In this document: piece after piece, positions 61,101-63,289 of the stretch
Position numbering within the stretch: the first letter of the stretch is position 1
Layout: every line of letters begins with the position of its first letter
NCBI GenBank assembly: GCA_007922305.1
Contig: ML677333.1
Location: 14,840,676-14,904,675 of the forward strand
Origin: Dermatemys mawii
Taxonomy: Eukaryota; Chordata; Testudines; Dermatemydidae
Reading direction: 5' to 3'
Length of the DNA stretch: 64,000 nt
The notes under the pieces: generated by a model
What the model saw: only the letters and a program-made list of their open reading frames with translations
Databases searched by the model: none
What the model was told of the DNA's origin: nothing
Translations under genes and position numbers: made by a program

Positions 61101-61337
61101 ACTTTCTGATAAATTTGACTCATTTGAAGTTTACCTGTCTGGTGTTTATTTTCTTTAGAATTTCAAAGAATATTCCACCAACTAAAGATGTTGAACCTCT
61201 GCTTGAAATTGATGGGGACATACGGAATTTTGAAGTATTTTTATCTTCACGGACACCAGTTCTTGTAGCACGTGATGTAAAAACCTTTTTGCCATGTACT
61301 GTAAACTTAGATCCAAAGCTACGAGAAATCATTGCAG
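1048..61337 (+). CDS. KIDINS220: KIDINS220 (ARMS), partial: 15 internal exons, 796 codons
   Basis: Fifteen exons join in one open frame (1048-1146, 3993-4091, 4860-4958, 6546-6723, 7397-7561, 8879-9058, 10243-10408, 11641-11792, 13453-13742, 16162-16302, 16818-17061, 17247-17335, 22850-22994, 34462-34624, 61159-61337). All introns are GT-AG and every junction restores a codon matching vertebrate KIDINS220. Known of the family: a four-pass membrane scaffold of neurons and other cells, a substrate of protein kinase D that binds Trk and other receptors and adaptors to sustain MAPK signalling. Seen here: end of the ankyrin array (product residues 1 to about 150), KAP P-loop NTPase domain with Walker A (about 199-206) and Walker B (about 504-510), and four hydrophobic segments in two pairs. 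No frameshift or stop interrupts the frame, so the gene looks functional. The N-terminal ankyrin repeats and the proline/serine-rich C-terminal tail fall outside. Identification rests on my recall of the human protein, to which nearly every residue aligns. Confidence 0.97.
1944..2420 (+). mobile_element. GC-rich hAT-like non-autonomous element (right end unclear)
   Basis: The left end CAGGGCCGGTGTAACC follows AT-rich sequence and opens a block of very GC-rich DNA containing GGGCGCCAAGATTTGGGG, a head I recognise from reptile hAT-type repeats. Composition returns to AT-rich after about 2420. I could not find a clean right inverted repeat or an 8-bp duplication, so the end is approximate. Several overlapping open frames here are by-products of high GC content. 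A short relic with GGGGGCGCCAAAA lies near 40695. Confidence 0.55.
3033..3413 (-). pseudogene. possible Harbinger accessory-protein remnant
   Basis: A 126-codon open stretch on the minus strand contains [16 protein letters not shown] followed by QSLQAIL. It resembles, from memory, the N-terminal part (RTTMELLRRVMAALQ, NSLQAIL) of predicted reptile proteins tied to Harbinger transposons. The similarity is confined to about 30 residues and no transposase catalytic region is visible nearby. Upstream sequence at 2680-3000 may belong to the same element. The identification is tentative; it could also be an unrelated chance frame. Confidence 0.35.
3993..4091 (+). CDS. KIDINS220: KIDINS220 exon, ankyrin repeat
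   Basis: This exon is 99 nt, phase 0 on both sides, one ankyrin repeat. It begins [18 protein letters not shown] and ends with the lysine codon AAG before GTAAGT. The human counterpart has DNKTALYW, so the second residue differs. Confidence 0.96.
4092..4859 (+). other. intron, nothing recognised
   Basis: The 768-bp AT-rich intron has donor GTAAGT and acceptor TTACTTTAG. I see no repeat, RNA gene or conserved open frame in it. Confidence 0.85.
4860..4958 (+). CDS. KIDINS220: KIDINS220 exon, ankyrin repeat
   Basis: This is the third consecutive exon of exactly 99 nt and phase 0, again one ankyrin repeat. It begins [18 protein letters not shown] and continues [15 protein letters not shown]. 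The donor is GTAAAG at 4959. Confidence 0.96.
4959..6545 (+). other. intron with one Harbinger-like MITE
   Basis: The 1587-bp intron is AT-rich apart from the GC-rich MITE at 6120-6403. A 63-codon open frame at 5578-5769 has no family resemblance and is taken as chance. The acceptor is TTACAG at 6540-6545. Confidence 0.8.
6120..6403 (+). mobile_element. Harbinger-like MITE with internal palindromes, TAA TSD
   Basis: This 284-bp element is flanked by TAA on both sides (6117-6119 and 6404-6406). Its inverted ends are GGCCTGGTCTTCACT and the complement of AGTGAAGACAAGCCG. Internally it carries AACTTCAGCTATGTGAAT facing a second arm, a CTCCAGCTT/AAGCTGGAG pair, and GATCGATTT facing AAATTGATC. 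The same internal order recurs at 30401-30684 and 38672-38894. A 3-bp TWA duplication fits PIF/Harbinger. Confidence 0.8.
6546..6723 (+). CDS. KIDINS220: KIDINS220 exon, last ankyrin repeat and linker to KAP domain
   Basis: This 178-nt exon begins [20 protein letters not shown], the final ankyrin repeat, and continues through [17 protein letters not shown] into the linker. It ends with one base (A) of an arginine codon completed by GG in the next exon. The donor is GTAAGT at 6724. Confidence 0.96.
6724..7396 (+). other. intron, nothing recognised
   Basis: The 673-bp AT-rich intron runs from GTAAGT to the ATTACAG acceptor. No repeat or gene is visible. Confidence 0.85.
7397..7561 (+). CDS. 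KIDINS220: KIDINS220 exon with KAP NTPase P-loop
   Basis: This 165-nt exon begins [19 protein letters not shown] after the split arginine codon. It carries the Walker A region [12 protein letters not shown] (7507-7542), where the phosphate-binding core AQWGSGKS lies at 7516-7539. The first position of the GxxxxGKS motif is alanine, as I recall for mammalian KIDINS220, while other KAP NTPases usually have glycine. KAP proteins are STAND-like P-loop NTPases often anchored by membrane segments within the domain. The exon ends with G of a split aspartate codon. Confidence 0.97.
7562..8878 (+). other. intron with a short CR1 relic
   Basis: The 1317-bp intron is AT-rich. A stretch near 7640-7670 (ATCATCTAGTCCAGTATCC) matches the antisense 3' end of CR1. 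The rest is not recognised. The acceptor is TGTTCTAG. Confidence 0.7.
8879..9058 (+). CDS. KIDINS220: KIDINS220 exon with first transmembrane pair
   Basis: This 180-nt exon begins with AT completing aspartate, then [16 protein letters not shown]. Two hydrophobic stretches follow: [20 protein letters not shown] and, after [22 protein letters not shown]. They are the first two membrane helices inserted in the KAP domain. The donor GTAAGT starts at 9059 and leaves one base of a threonine codon. Confidence 0.96.
9059..10242 (+). other. intron, nothing recognised
   Basis: The 1184-bp AT-rich intron contains a 66-codon open frame (9873-10073) just upstream of the next exon that matches nothing I know. 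No repeat was recognised. The acceptor is TTATTACAG. Confidence 0.75.
10243..10408 (+). CDS. KIDINS220: KIDINS220 exon, KAP domain
   Basis: This 166-nt exon encodes [19 protein letters not shown] and continues through [18 protein letters not shown] to [14 protein letters not shown]. The donor GTTAGA at 10409 is weaker than its neighbours (GTTAGA rather than GTAAGT) but is fixed by the split AG/A arginine codon joined to the next exon. Confidence 0.95.
10409..11640 (+). other. intron, nothing recognised
   Basis: The 1232-bp intron is AT-rich, with a purine-rich patch near 11400-11470. An 84-codon open frame (11087-11341) shows no family features. The acceptor is TCTCGCTTCAG. Confidence 0.8.
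11641..11792 (+). CDS. KIDINS220: KIDINS220 exon, KAP domain
   Basis: This 152-nt exon encodes [40 protein letters not shown] and [10 protein letters not shown]. It ends with G of a glycine codon. The donor is GTATGT at 11793. Confidence 0.96.
12299..12945 (-). mobile_element. CR1 LINE fragment, antisense
   Basis: Reading + it starts with the complement of the CR1 3' end (AGAATCATAGAACTGGAAGA, then CATCTAGTCCAG). On the minus strand it keeps an 85-codon stretch (12379-12636) of the ORF2 C-terminal region, including [20 protein letters not shown]. The copy is 5'-truncated, without promoter or reverse transcriptase core. It is split by the foldback element at 12728-12825, so CR1 inserted first. 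Confidence 0.88.
12728..12825 (-). mobile_element. palindromic (foldback) element, copy 2, 12-bp TSD
   Basis: This 98-bp element within CR1 is flanked by TTAATCATTATT (12716-12727) and TTAATCATTTTT (12826-12837), matching at 11 of 12 positions. The arms (AATGAGGAATACTTGTGGC and its complement) are about 30 bp each, separated by only a few bases, followed by the asymmetric head with the complement of GCCATGTTAGTCTGTATCCG. It is the shortest hairpin of the four copies. Confidence 0.83.
13453..13742 (+). CDS. KIDINS220: KIDINS220 exon with second transmembrane pair
   Basis: This 290-nt exon is the largest in the window. After [11 protein letters not shown] it encodes two membrane segments, [20 protein letters not shown] and, after the short NVDPKNMT loop, [18 protein letters not shown]. 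The cytosolic [20 protein letters not shown] and [12 protein letters not shown] follow. It ends in phase 0 before GTAAGC. Confidence 0.96.
13743..16161 (+). other. intron with an unclassified repeat-like block
   Basis: The 2419-bp intron has a more GC-balanced block at about 14030-14830, with C/T-rich text (GCTCCTCCTCCAGCTGGG), that looks like the LTR or internal part of a decayed retroelement. I found no TG...CA ends or duplication for it. The rest is AT-rich. The acceptor is TTTTGTAG. Confidence 0.6.
14030..14830. repeat. unclassified repeat-like block, possibly LTR-derived
   Basis: The composition differs sharply from the surrounding intron: CT-rich with many short CTCC and CTGG motifs. 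The open frames at 14355-14594 and 14598-14849 show no protein family pattern. Boundaries are only where composition changes. Confidence 0.3.
16162..16302 (+). CDS. KIDINS220: KIDINS220 exon with Walker B motif
   Basis: This 141-nt exon is 47 codons, phase 0 on both sides. It starts [20 protein letters not shown] and contains the hydrophobic strand ending in acidic residues, [15 protein letters not shown] (16237-16281), the expected Walker B position. The donor is GTGAGT at 16303. Confidence 0.96.
16303..16817 (+). other. intron, nothing recognised
   Basis: The 515-bp AT-rich intron shows no repeat. The acceptor is TTATTGCAG. Confidence 0.85.
16818..17061 (+). CDS. KIDINS220: KIDINS220 exon, KAP domain
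   Basis: This 244-nt exon encodes [40 protein letters not shown] and [20 protein letters not shown]. It ends [10 protein letters not shown] plus G of a split glycine. The region after SRGLS ([20 protein letters not shown]) is less like human than the rest, consistent with a flexible segment. Confidence 0.96.
17247..17335 (+). CDS. KIDINS220: KIDINS220 exon, small linker exon
   Basis: This 89-nt exon follows a 185-bp intron. It encodes [20 protein letters not shown] then GSKTALNRR, and ends in phase 0 before GTGAGA. The human counterpart has [13 protein letters not shown], so the first residues vary. Confidence 0.95.
17575..18413. mobile_element. hAT-type element, 839 bp, perfect 8-bp TSD
   Basis: The flanks ATTTAAAT at 17567-17574 and 18414-18421 are identical. 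The inverted ends are TAAGGCTGTCAA and the complement of TTGACATTCCTA. Just inside the ends lie repeated ATTAATCAC motifs (17604-17620 and 18352-18365). There is an internal direct echo of TTTCAGTTACAACACAGAAT at 17687-17706 and 18240-18259. I recognise the sequence as a widespread reptile repeat. The body looks like antisense residue of a longer transposase element but has no open frame. The palindromic duplication slightly weakens the assignment. Confidence 0.8.
18553..18845. mobile_element. hAT MITE, 293 bp, perfect 8-bp TSD
   Basis: The flanks are TTGTAGCC at 18545-18552 and 18846-18853, identical. The left end is CAGGGGTCAGCAACCTTTC and the right end GGTTGCCTACTCCTG, giving an imperfect inverted repeat. 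The middle is AT-rich. The second family copy is 39810-40120. Confidence 0.9.
19080..20950 (+). mobile_element. DIRS-type retrotransposon fragment (gag and RT pieces), degenerate
   Basis: From about 19380 one frame gives a cysteine-rich gag segment, [15 protein letters not shown] then [20 protein letters not shown] (19403-19510), of the type seen in vertebrate DIRS elements. At 19901-19933 the frame reads [11 protein letters not shown], the reverse transcriptase motif with DAY. This motif is cut by the foldback element at 19934-20072. Past 20085 the frame resumes and then degenerates. 20570-20950 resembles DIRS end sequence (GGGGCACCCACAGGGAGACT). There are stops and frameshifts throughout. 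Confidence 0.75.
19934..20072 (+). mobile_element. palindromic element family, copy 3, perfect 12-bp TSD
   Basis: This 139-bp insertion is flanked by TACTTCCATATT at 19922-19933 and 20073-20084, identical, with mismatches just outside. The head is CAGAGTGGTAGCTATGTTAG, followed by one arm only: AGCCCACGAAAGCTTATGCT, then GTTAGTCTTTAAGGTGCCAC and AGGACTCTTT. The left arm seen in the copy at 42179 is missing except for a short ACTTCG/CGAAGT pair (19979-20006). Confidence 0.87.
21060..22330 (-). mobile_element. possible L1-like LINE relic, antisense
   Basis: The minus-strand reading gives broken segments resembling the C-terminal region of L1/Tx1-type ORF2 (for example [19 protein letters not shown]). 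Stops are frequent and the limits approximate. The assignment is from pattern memory only. Confidence 0.35.
22850..22994 (+). CDS. KIDINS220: KIDINS220 exon, basic segment after KAP core
   Basis: This 145-nt exon starts [20 protein letters not shown] and continues through [20 protein letters not shown] to LLNIVSVT, ending with G of a split glycine. It lies between two large introns (5.5 and 11.5 kb). The donor is GTGAGT. Confidence 0.96.
23580..24637 (+). mobile_element. CR1 LINE fragment, sense, RT to 3' end
   Basis: A frame in 23613-23813 reads [20 protein letters not shown] and [11 protein letters not shown], recalling the CR1 reverse transcriptase with its (A)DD core. Further on, 24351-24539 gives the ORF2 C-terminal motif [20 protein letters not shown]. 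The 3' end is CATTTCTCTGATTCTGTGAT, the usual CR1 tail. Frameshifts and stops separate these parts; the 5' portion is absent. Confidence 0.88.
24781..24990. repeat. tandem unit array inside hAT element
   Basis: A roughly 60-65 bp unit built around CTCCTGGAGCTCAGCG and GGGGAGGCTGCTCC occurs about four times, with 10-20 percent divergence between units. It lies in the left half of the hAT element. It explains the repeated residues in overlapping open frames. Confidence 0.7.
25072..25092 (+). repeat. (GGT)n microsatellite
   Basis: Seven uninterrupted GGT units follow a GC-rich stretch inside the hAT element. Confidence 0.9.
25870..26345 (+). mobile_element. DIRS-type retrotransposon fragment (start of RT)
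   Basis: A frame in 26060-26323 reads [20 protein letters not shown] then [19 protein letters not shown], matching the start of DIRS reverse transcriptases (GFYSRYFLV with a following planned RPI..LR segment). Flanking text (GAGTGCTCCACTCC near 25890) resembles DIRS end sequence. It is short and has lost both ends. Confidence 0.65.
26876..27770. mobile_element. MITE-like element containing a younger hAT insertion
   Basis: The left end GGCCTTGTCTATGC and the right-end complement CACTATGTCTACACTTAC form a loose inverted pair. The interior contains GTGTAGCTACACACAGCAGTG motifs on both sides. It is interrupted at 27359-27702. No duplication could be fixed, so the limits are approximate. Confidence 0.45.
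27359..27702. mobile_element. hAT MITE, 344 bp, perfect 8-bp TSD
   Basis: The flanks ATCTACAC at 27351-27358 and 27703-27710 are identical. The left end CAGTGGTCTGCAAACT and the right-end complement CAGGGGGTCTCCAAACT are inverted. The interior is very GC-rich at the left and G-rich in the middle (GGGGGCAGTCAGGGG), like the 24688 element, though the ends differ. Confidence 0.9.
28525..28862 (-). mobile_element. two antisense CR1 3'-end relics in tandem
   Basis: One begins AGAATCATGGAATCAGAG (28527) and runs to about 28810. A second begins AAATCATAGAATTGTAGGAC (28815) and ends at 28862. Both show the antisense CR1 tail and GGAAGGGACCT. The second is cut by the start of the next hAT-like element. 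Confidence 0.78.
28864..29650. mobile_element. hAT-like element (CAATGGTTCTCAACC end) split by a solo LTR
   Basis: The left end CAATGGTTCTCAACCAGGG and the body (AACTCATCTAGATATTTGCC, GACAATTACTTGTTTATACT) align with the better-defined copy at 51838-52257. A solo LTR (29135-29587) interrupts the body after ATGCTGTG. After the LTR the text resumes with GTCTGATTTTGTAAGCAAGT. The right end is lost near 29650. Confidence 0.7.
29135..29587 (-). mobile_element. solo LTR, antisense, 453 bp
   Basis: The ends are TGTCACAGGG and GCCACGCCACA (TG...CA). The flanks GCCAC (29130-29134) and GGCAC (29588-29592) match at 4 of 5. On the minus strand a TATA-like GGCTATAAAAA (complement near 29408) precedes AATAAA (complement near 29222), giving the orientation. 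There is no internal retroviral sequence on either side. Confidence 0.78.
30401..30684 (+). mobile_element. Harbinger-like MITE with internal palindromes
   Basis: It has the same family structure as 6120-6403. The ends are GGCCCTGGTCTACACT and the complement of AGTGTAGACCTGGTC. Internal hairpins are AACTTCAGCTATGTGAAT with TAGCTGAAGTT, and CGCGTCTAGACGAGACGCG with GATTTATCGCG. The flanking duplication is not clear in this copy. Confidence 0.75.
31836..32347 (-). mobile_element. solo LTR, antisense, same family as 49875-50344
   Basis: It starts TGTTGCAGGGTACTCGG. Its end CCCTTACG is probably CCCTTACA with a mutated last base. The flanks are GTAAT at 31831-31835 and 32348-32352, identical. The polyadenylation signal AATAAA is on the minus strand (complement at 31903-31908). 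It interrupts the composite element at 31710-33400. Confidence 0.85.
32966..33178. mobile_element. Tigger/pogo-like MITE, 213 bp, 17-bp perfect inverted ends
   Basis: CAGGCATGTCGCGTCTT at 32966-32982 is exactly complemented at 33162-33178. The flanks are TA on the left and CA on the right, consistent with a decayed TA duplication. Inside, GCGGTTACTGCATAAAGCAG and ACCGCGTTTAGCCAGAACCC recall Tigger-type ends (GCATAAAGC). It has no coding potential. Confidence 0.8.
33180..33372. repeat. inverted duplication next to Tigger-like insertion
   Basis: The arm CCTGCATAAAATACATTTTA (33187-33206) continuing to CCACCTTTTGTCCACCAGAG is complemented by GGTGGGCAAAAGGCAGAAC, then GCAAAACGTATTTTATGCAG (33312-33331). 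The arms are about 70 bp with a short spacer. The unit resembles the single-copy text at 46220-46290. Confidence 0.75.
34462..34624 (+). CDS. KIDINS220: KIDINS220 exon after KAP core
   Basis: This 163-nt exon sits between the two largest introns. It encodes [20 protein letters not shown] then [20 protein letters not shown] and ends KTIYE plus AG of a split arginine. The acceptor follows a C-rich tract (34438-34449). The donor is GTAGGT. Confidence 0.96.
35330..35505 (+). mobile_element. Tigger-like relic
   Basis: The text ATTAATTCTTATGAGGAAAT, TCGCTTTGCTTAAAGTCGCA and GAGGAGTTCCTGTAC resembles the inner and right part of Tigger-type MITEs. The left end is missing, with a short GATA microsatellite (35346-35360) in its place. 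It abuts the CR1 start. Confidence 0.5.
35508..36692 (+). mobile_element. CR1 LINE fragment, sense, split by hAT
   Basis: The left part (35508-35908) runs from GGCACTACACTTCAGGAAAG through AGAAAAACTTCCTATCTGTA to the region before the CR1 tail. The right part (36597-36692) supplies CTGCCTCAGTGCAGGGGACA and the tail TATCTATGATTCTCTGA. The two parts join across the hAT target site. Confidence 0.85.
35909..36596. mobile_element. hAT element, GC-rich, 688 bp, nested in CR1
   Basis: The flanks ATCTAGAT (35901-35908) and GTCTAGAT (36597-36604) match at 7 of 8. The left end CGGAATGGGCCCCTGAGCTC has lost the normal CAGGGGTGGGCAAACT; the right end AGTTTGCCCATGCCTG is preserved. The G-rich interior matches 24688-25637. 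Confidence 0.82.
37930..39160 (+). mobile_element. DIRS-type fragment with tyrosine-recombinase remnant
   Basis: One frame gives [13 protein letters not shown] (near 38068) and then [16 protein letters not shown] (38313-38360), which matches the recombinase region of vertebrate DIRS (RTKPFR motif). Downstream GAGCACCCATGGGGCGAC (38588) resembles DIRS terminal sequence. Stops break the frame. A Harbinger-like MITE (38672-38894) is inserted near the 3' part. Confidence 0.68.
38672..38894 (+). mobile_element. Harbinger-like MITE, right-truncated
   Basis: It begins GGGCTGGTCTACAGT and keeps AACTTCAGCTACATGAAT facing AGCTGAAGTT, the GTCGACTCCAGCTTGC block and GATCGATTTATC. It stops before the terminal inverted end. 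It is the third copy of the family. Confidence 0.75.
39290..40345 (+). mobile_element. CR1-type LINE fragment, sense, split by hAT MITE
   Basis: The frame around 39300-39453 reads [20 protein letters not shown] and later [18 protein letters not shown], the CR1 ORF2 region after the RT core. 39490-39800 continues (AGAGCCATGAAAATGATTAA). After the MITE the 40121-40345 stretch reads [20 protein letters not shown], the C-terminal end. Confidence 0.8.
39810..40120. mobile_element. hAT MITE, same family as 18553-18845
   Basis: The left end CAGGGGTCGGCAACCTTTC is followed by text parallel to 18553-18845 (GGTTTCGCATGCTAGTAATA, GAAAATCAGCTTGCATGATG) and ends GTTGCCTACCCCCAG. The expected 8-bp duplication is not clean here. 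Its insertion is shown by the CR1 text resuming on the other side. Confidence 0.8.
41333..42117 (+). mobile_element. solo LTR, sense, 785 bp
   Basis: The ends are TGTCATAAGTGTGAAG and GGCAATCCTGACA (TG...CA). GGGGG lies on both sides (41328-41332 and 42118-42122), though low complexity weakens this. ATTAAA at 41762-41767 is a plausible polyadenylation signal. I recognise text such as CATGCGGGTCCCCACATCTG from turtle LTRs. Confidence 0.8.
42179..42383 (+). mobile_element. palindromic (foldback) element, copy 4, perfect 12-bp TSD
   Basis: This 205-bp element is flanked by GTCACAGAATCA at 42167-42178 and 42384-42395, identical, with mismatches just outside. The head AGAGGGGTAGCCGTGTTAGT is followed by two arms of about 75-80 bp: AGTCCTGTGGCACCTTAAAG to CTTCGTCGGAT, then ATCCGACGAAG to TTTAAGGTGCCACAGGACT. 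The hairpin is nearly perfect (a few mismatches), with a 2-base centre. Confidence 0.9.
43527..43930 (+). mobile_element. Tigger-like GC-rich element, right end unclear
   Basis: The left part CAGTGGAGCCCCAGTATAAT with GGTATAACGCAAATTCGG resembles mariner/Tigger-type reptile MITEs with repeated TATAACGC. A GC-rich body follows, with recurrent GAGAACTC and CTCCCCTGCTGGG. The overlapping open frames on both strands come from this composition. Confidence 0.5.
44369..44565. mobile_element. hAT MITE, 197 bp, 8-bp TSD (7/8)
   Basis: The flanks are ACATACGT (44361-44368) and ACATAGGT (44566-44573). The left end CAGGGATCGGCAACGTTGGC and the right-end complement CAGGGATCAGCAACGCTAGC are inverted over 20 bp with three mismatches. 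The body is GC-rich. Confidence 0.9.
45539..46105 (-). mobile_element. hAT element, reverse copy of the 24688 family, 567 bp
   Basis: It starts CAGGGTGGACAAACTTTTTG and ends AGTTTGCCCACTCCTG. The flanks CTCTGTAC (45531-45538) and CTCTATAT (46106-46113) match at 6 of 8. The C-rich interior is the complement of the G-rich half of 24688-25637. Confidence 0.82.
47786..47893 (+). repeat. 34-bp direct duplication
   Basis: A 34-bp unit beginning TTAAATATGAAAATGTTG and ending AAAGCATATTA occurs at 47786-47819 and 47860-47893 without mismatch. The 40-bp spacer is rich in ATTA. Confidence 0.85.
48690..48925 (-). mobile_element. antisense CR1 relic
   Basis: CCTATAAGGTCATCTCATTC opens it (complement of a CR1 3' region). 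GGACTATTCCTTAATATTTACCC and a stretch corresponding to the ORF2 C-terminus follow. Strong divergence suggests an old insertion. Confidence 0.6.
49875..50344 (-). mobile_element. solo LTR, antisense, 470 bp
   Basis: The ends are TGTTGCAGGGTATTCGG and TGCCCTTACA (TG...CA). The flanks CTGGT at 49870-49874 and 50345-50349 are identical. AATAAA is on the minus strand (complement at 49942-49947). It is the same family as 31836-32347, with roughly 10 percent substitutions between them in the aligned parts. Confidence 0.87.
51515..51782. mobile_element. Harbinger-like MITE, 268 bp, TAA TSD
   Basis: TAA flanks it at 51512-51514 and 51783-51785. The left end GGGTATATGTCTACACTG and the right-end complement GGGTGTGTCTACACTATA are inverted, followed on both sides by an ATTAGACACC-like block. 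The second copy of this family is 61843-62121. Confidence 0.82.
51838..52257. mobile_element. hAT element, 420 bp, perfect 8-bp TSD
   Basis: The flanks TTCTACAT at 51830-51837 and 52258-52265 are identical. The left end GAGTTGTTCTCAGCC is a mutated form of the CAATGGTTCTCAACC end at 28864. The right end is GGTAGAGAATCCCTG. AT-rich body. Confidence 0.86.
53700..56640 (+). mobile_element. DIRS-type retrotransposon fragment, degenerate
   Basis: The 5' part (53715-54060) resembles DIRS leader text (TCTTCAATAGCAGTGTCCGT). Further on, broken frames follow the gag-to-RT order, and at 56167-56203 one frame reads [17 protein letters not shown], the RT motif with the tyrosine of DAY replaced. It is interrupted by the element at 54935-55367. 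Many stops. Confidence 0.65.
54935..55367. mobile_element. DNA element with TTACTC end, nested in DIRS
   Basis: The left end TTACTCCTGGAGGAATTCTG matches 31710. The right end (complement TTCCTGAGGGAATTCCC) pairs with it. DIRS text resumes after about 55367. The 247-codon open frame at 54901-55644 spans both element borders and is therefore chance. Confidence 0.6.
56700..57059 (-). mobile_element. hAT-like element, right end defined
   Basis: The right end GGCTCAGGTTGGCCACCCCTG (complement CAGGGGTGGCCAACC) is a hAT-type terminus. The interior shows CACTGAAAAACAGCTGATGG and GC-rich text. No matching left end or duplication was found. Confidence 0.55.
57273..57637. mobile_element. hAT element, 365 bp, 8-bp TSD (6/8)
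   Basis: The left end CATTGGTGCCCAAACT and the right-end complement CATTGGCCCCCAAACT are inverted. The flanks are GTTTAAGG (57265-57272) and ATTTAAGA (57638-57645). GC-rich interior. Confidence 0.83.
58204..58915 (-). mobile_element. solo LTR, 712 bp, probably antisense
   Basis: The ends TGTAGCGAAGCAGCG and CCCCACTACA form TG...CA. The flanks TAGGC (58199-58203) and CAGGC (58916-58920) match at 4 of 5. TATA-like complements (near 58762 and 58875) on the minus strand suggest the orientation. The GC-rich body explains the overlapping open frames. Confidence 0.72.
59590..59690. repeat. T run and C run (low complexity)
   Basis: A T tract (59600-59610) and two C tracts (59655-59677) occur within 90 bp. 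Nothing else is seen here. Confidence 0.85.
61159..61337 (+). CDS. KIDINS220: KIDINS220 exon, last in window
   Basis: This 179-nt exon after the 26.5 kb intron begins [20 protein letters not shown] and continues [20 protein letters not shown], then [17 protein letters not shown], ending with G of the next codon. The acceptor is TTCTTTAG and the donor GTGAGT. The coding region continues beyond the window. Confidence 0.96.
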
Positions 61338-61469
61338 GTGAGTATGTTTTCAAATAAAATGAAAATGGAAAATTGTATTATAATTTTCTTCATTATAGGT
61401 GTTGTTACTGCATGGAACACTCAATACCTCTGAGTTAGTAGGTTTGTTGCATTTGTGTCCAGAGGGATT

Positions 61470-63180
61470 ATTAGCTCATCTAGTCGGATGGTCATACCCT
61501 ATTAGATTTCACCCAGTGATCTCAGCATTGAGACGAATAACTTGTGTTTGACTAAAGAATATATTCCATAAAGTCATCAAAATCTTGATTTGAACATATC
61601 AGGAGGTAGAGAATCCACCACTTCCCTTGGTTGCTTGTTCCAATGAATAATCACTCTCACTGTTTAAAAATGTGTGCCTTATTTCCAGTTTGAATTTGCT
61701 TCAGCTTCCAGCCATTAGTTCTTGTGTTATGCCATTCTCCTCTTGTTAAAGAGCCTTTTAGTACCCAGGATTTTTTTTCCTCATGAAAATATTTGTACAC
61801 AGATCAAGTCACCTCTCAGGCTAAACAGATTGAGTTCTTTAAGGGTATGTCGACACTGCAATTAGACACCCATGGTTGGCCCATATCAGGTGACTTAGAC
61901 TTGGGCTAAAGGTCTGTTTAATTGTGGTGTAGACATTCAGGCTCAGGATGGAGCCTGGTGTCTAGGACCCTGAGAGGTGGGAGGGTCCCAGAGCTCAGTC
62001 TGGACCCCTATGTCCATCATCTACACCTCAGTTAAACAGCCCCATAGCCCAAACCCCAGAGGAGCTTGAGTCAGTTGACGTGGGCCAGCCGCAGGTGTCT
62101 AACTGCAGTGTAGACACACCTTAAGTCTTTCACTGTAAGGTATTAACTCCAACCCTCAAATTACTTTGTGGGTATTTTCTGCACACTTTCCAATTTTTCA
62201 ACATGCTTTTTAAAATGCAGACCCCAGATCTTTACATAGTATTCCATTATAGTGCTCACGAATGCCCTATATGGAGATGAAATCACCAGCTTACTCCTAC
62301 TCACTGCTTCCCTGTTTGTACATTCAAAGATCGGTTACATTCATTCTTTTTGCCAGAGCATAGCACTGGGAGCTCAGGTTGAGTTGCTTGTCCACTGTGA
62401 CCCCTAAGTCTTTCTCAGAGTCACTGCTTTCCAGGATACAATCTGTCATTCTGTAGGTAAGATCTGCATTCCTTGTTCCTAGATATGTAATTTTTAATTT
62501 GCTTATATTAAAATGCATTATTTTTGAATGCACTCAGCTTACCAGGTGATCCAGATCACTTTGTATGACTGCCCTGTCCTGATCATGGTTTACCATTCTG
62601 CCAGTCTGTGTCATCCATATATTTTATCATCAGTGGCTTTTATATTTGTCCAGATCATTGACAAAAATGGTGGATAGCATCGGGCTTAATACCAATTCCT
62701 GTGGAATCCCATTTGAAAGACAGACATTCCCAATGGCAGTTACTTTTTCGAGTTTTGCCAGTTATCCAGTTCTTAATCTATTTAACATGCCCTTTTCTCA
62801 GATTGTATAGTGACAATTTTTTACTCAGAATCTCATGCAGAACTAAGTCAAGTATTTGAAAGTCCATGTATATTAAACCACTCATTTACCTTTATCAACA
62901 AAATTGTAATCTGATCAAAGATTGAAAATAATTTGTTTGACAAGACTTCTTTTCCATAAAACCATATTGACTGGCGTTAATTATATTCCTGTCCTTTAAT
63001 TCTTTCTTACTTGAATTCCATATCATCTTTTCCATTATACTTTTTAGGATTGATGTCTGGCTAACCAACCTGTAGTTGTGGGCTCTCTTGGTTGCTCTCT
63101 TTTGAATATTGGAACAACAATACCTCTCTTCCAGTCTTCTGGAATTTCCCTGGTATTCCATGTTTTATTGAAAGTTAATA
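61470..63180 (-). mobile_element. CR1-type LINE fragment, antisense, split by MITE
   Basis: The 3' end lies near 61470 (CTCATCTAGTCGGATGGTC). On the minus strand 62324-62533 reads ESSDSEKDLGVTVDKQLNLS (post-RT region) and 62895-63161 reads NYRLVSQTSILKSIMEKMIW with NASQYGFMEKKSC (start of RT). A MITE (61843-62121) splits it. At about 1.4 kb of CR1 sequence it is the longest CR1 copy in the window. Confidence 0.85.
61843..62121. mobile_element. Harbinger-like MITE, 279 bp, TAA TSD
   Basis: TAA flanks it at 61840-61842 and 62122-62124. The left end GGGTATGTCGACACTGCAAT and the right-end complement AGGTGTGTCTACACTGCAGT are inverted and extend into TTAGACACC on both sides. It is the same family as 51515-51782. 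Confidence 0.85.
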
Positions 63181-63289
63181 TTAAATGCTAAACGTTTATT
63201 CCAATCTATTGCAGCTAGCTTTTCTTCTATAGTATAGGAACGTTGACGCTTGTCCTCTGTGTTATACCAACTAAATAAAAACCAACAGG

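Larger units (their letters stand above)
34625..61158 (+). other. intron (26.5 kb), heavily repetitive
   Basis: In order it holds a sense CR1 split by a hAT (35508-36692), a DIRS fragment with a nested MITE (37930-39160), a sense CR1 split by a hAT MITE (39290-40345), LTR 41333-42117 followed by a foldback element, a Tigger-like relic (43527-43930), hAT elements at 44369, 45539, 51838 and 57273, LTRs at 49875 and 58204, and a DIRS fragment (53700-56640). 33-36 percent GC stretches at 46400-48680, 50350-51480, 52300-53680 and 58920-61158 show no further features apart from those listed. Confidence 0.8.
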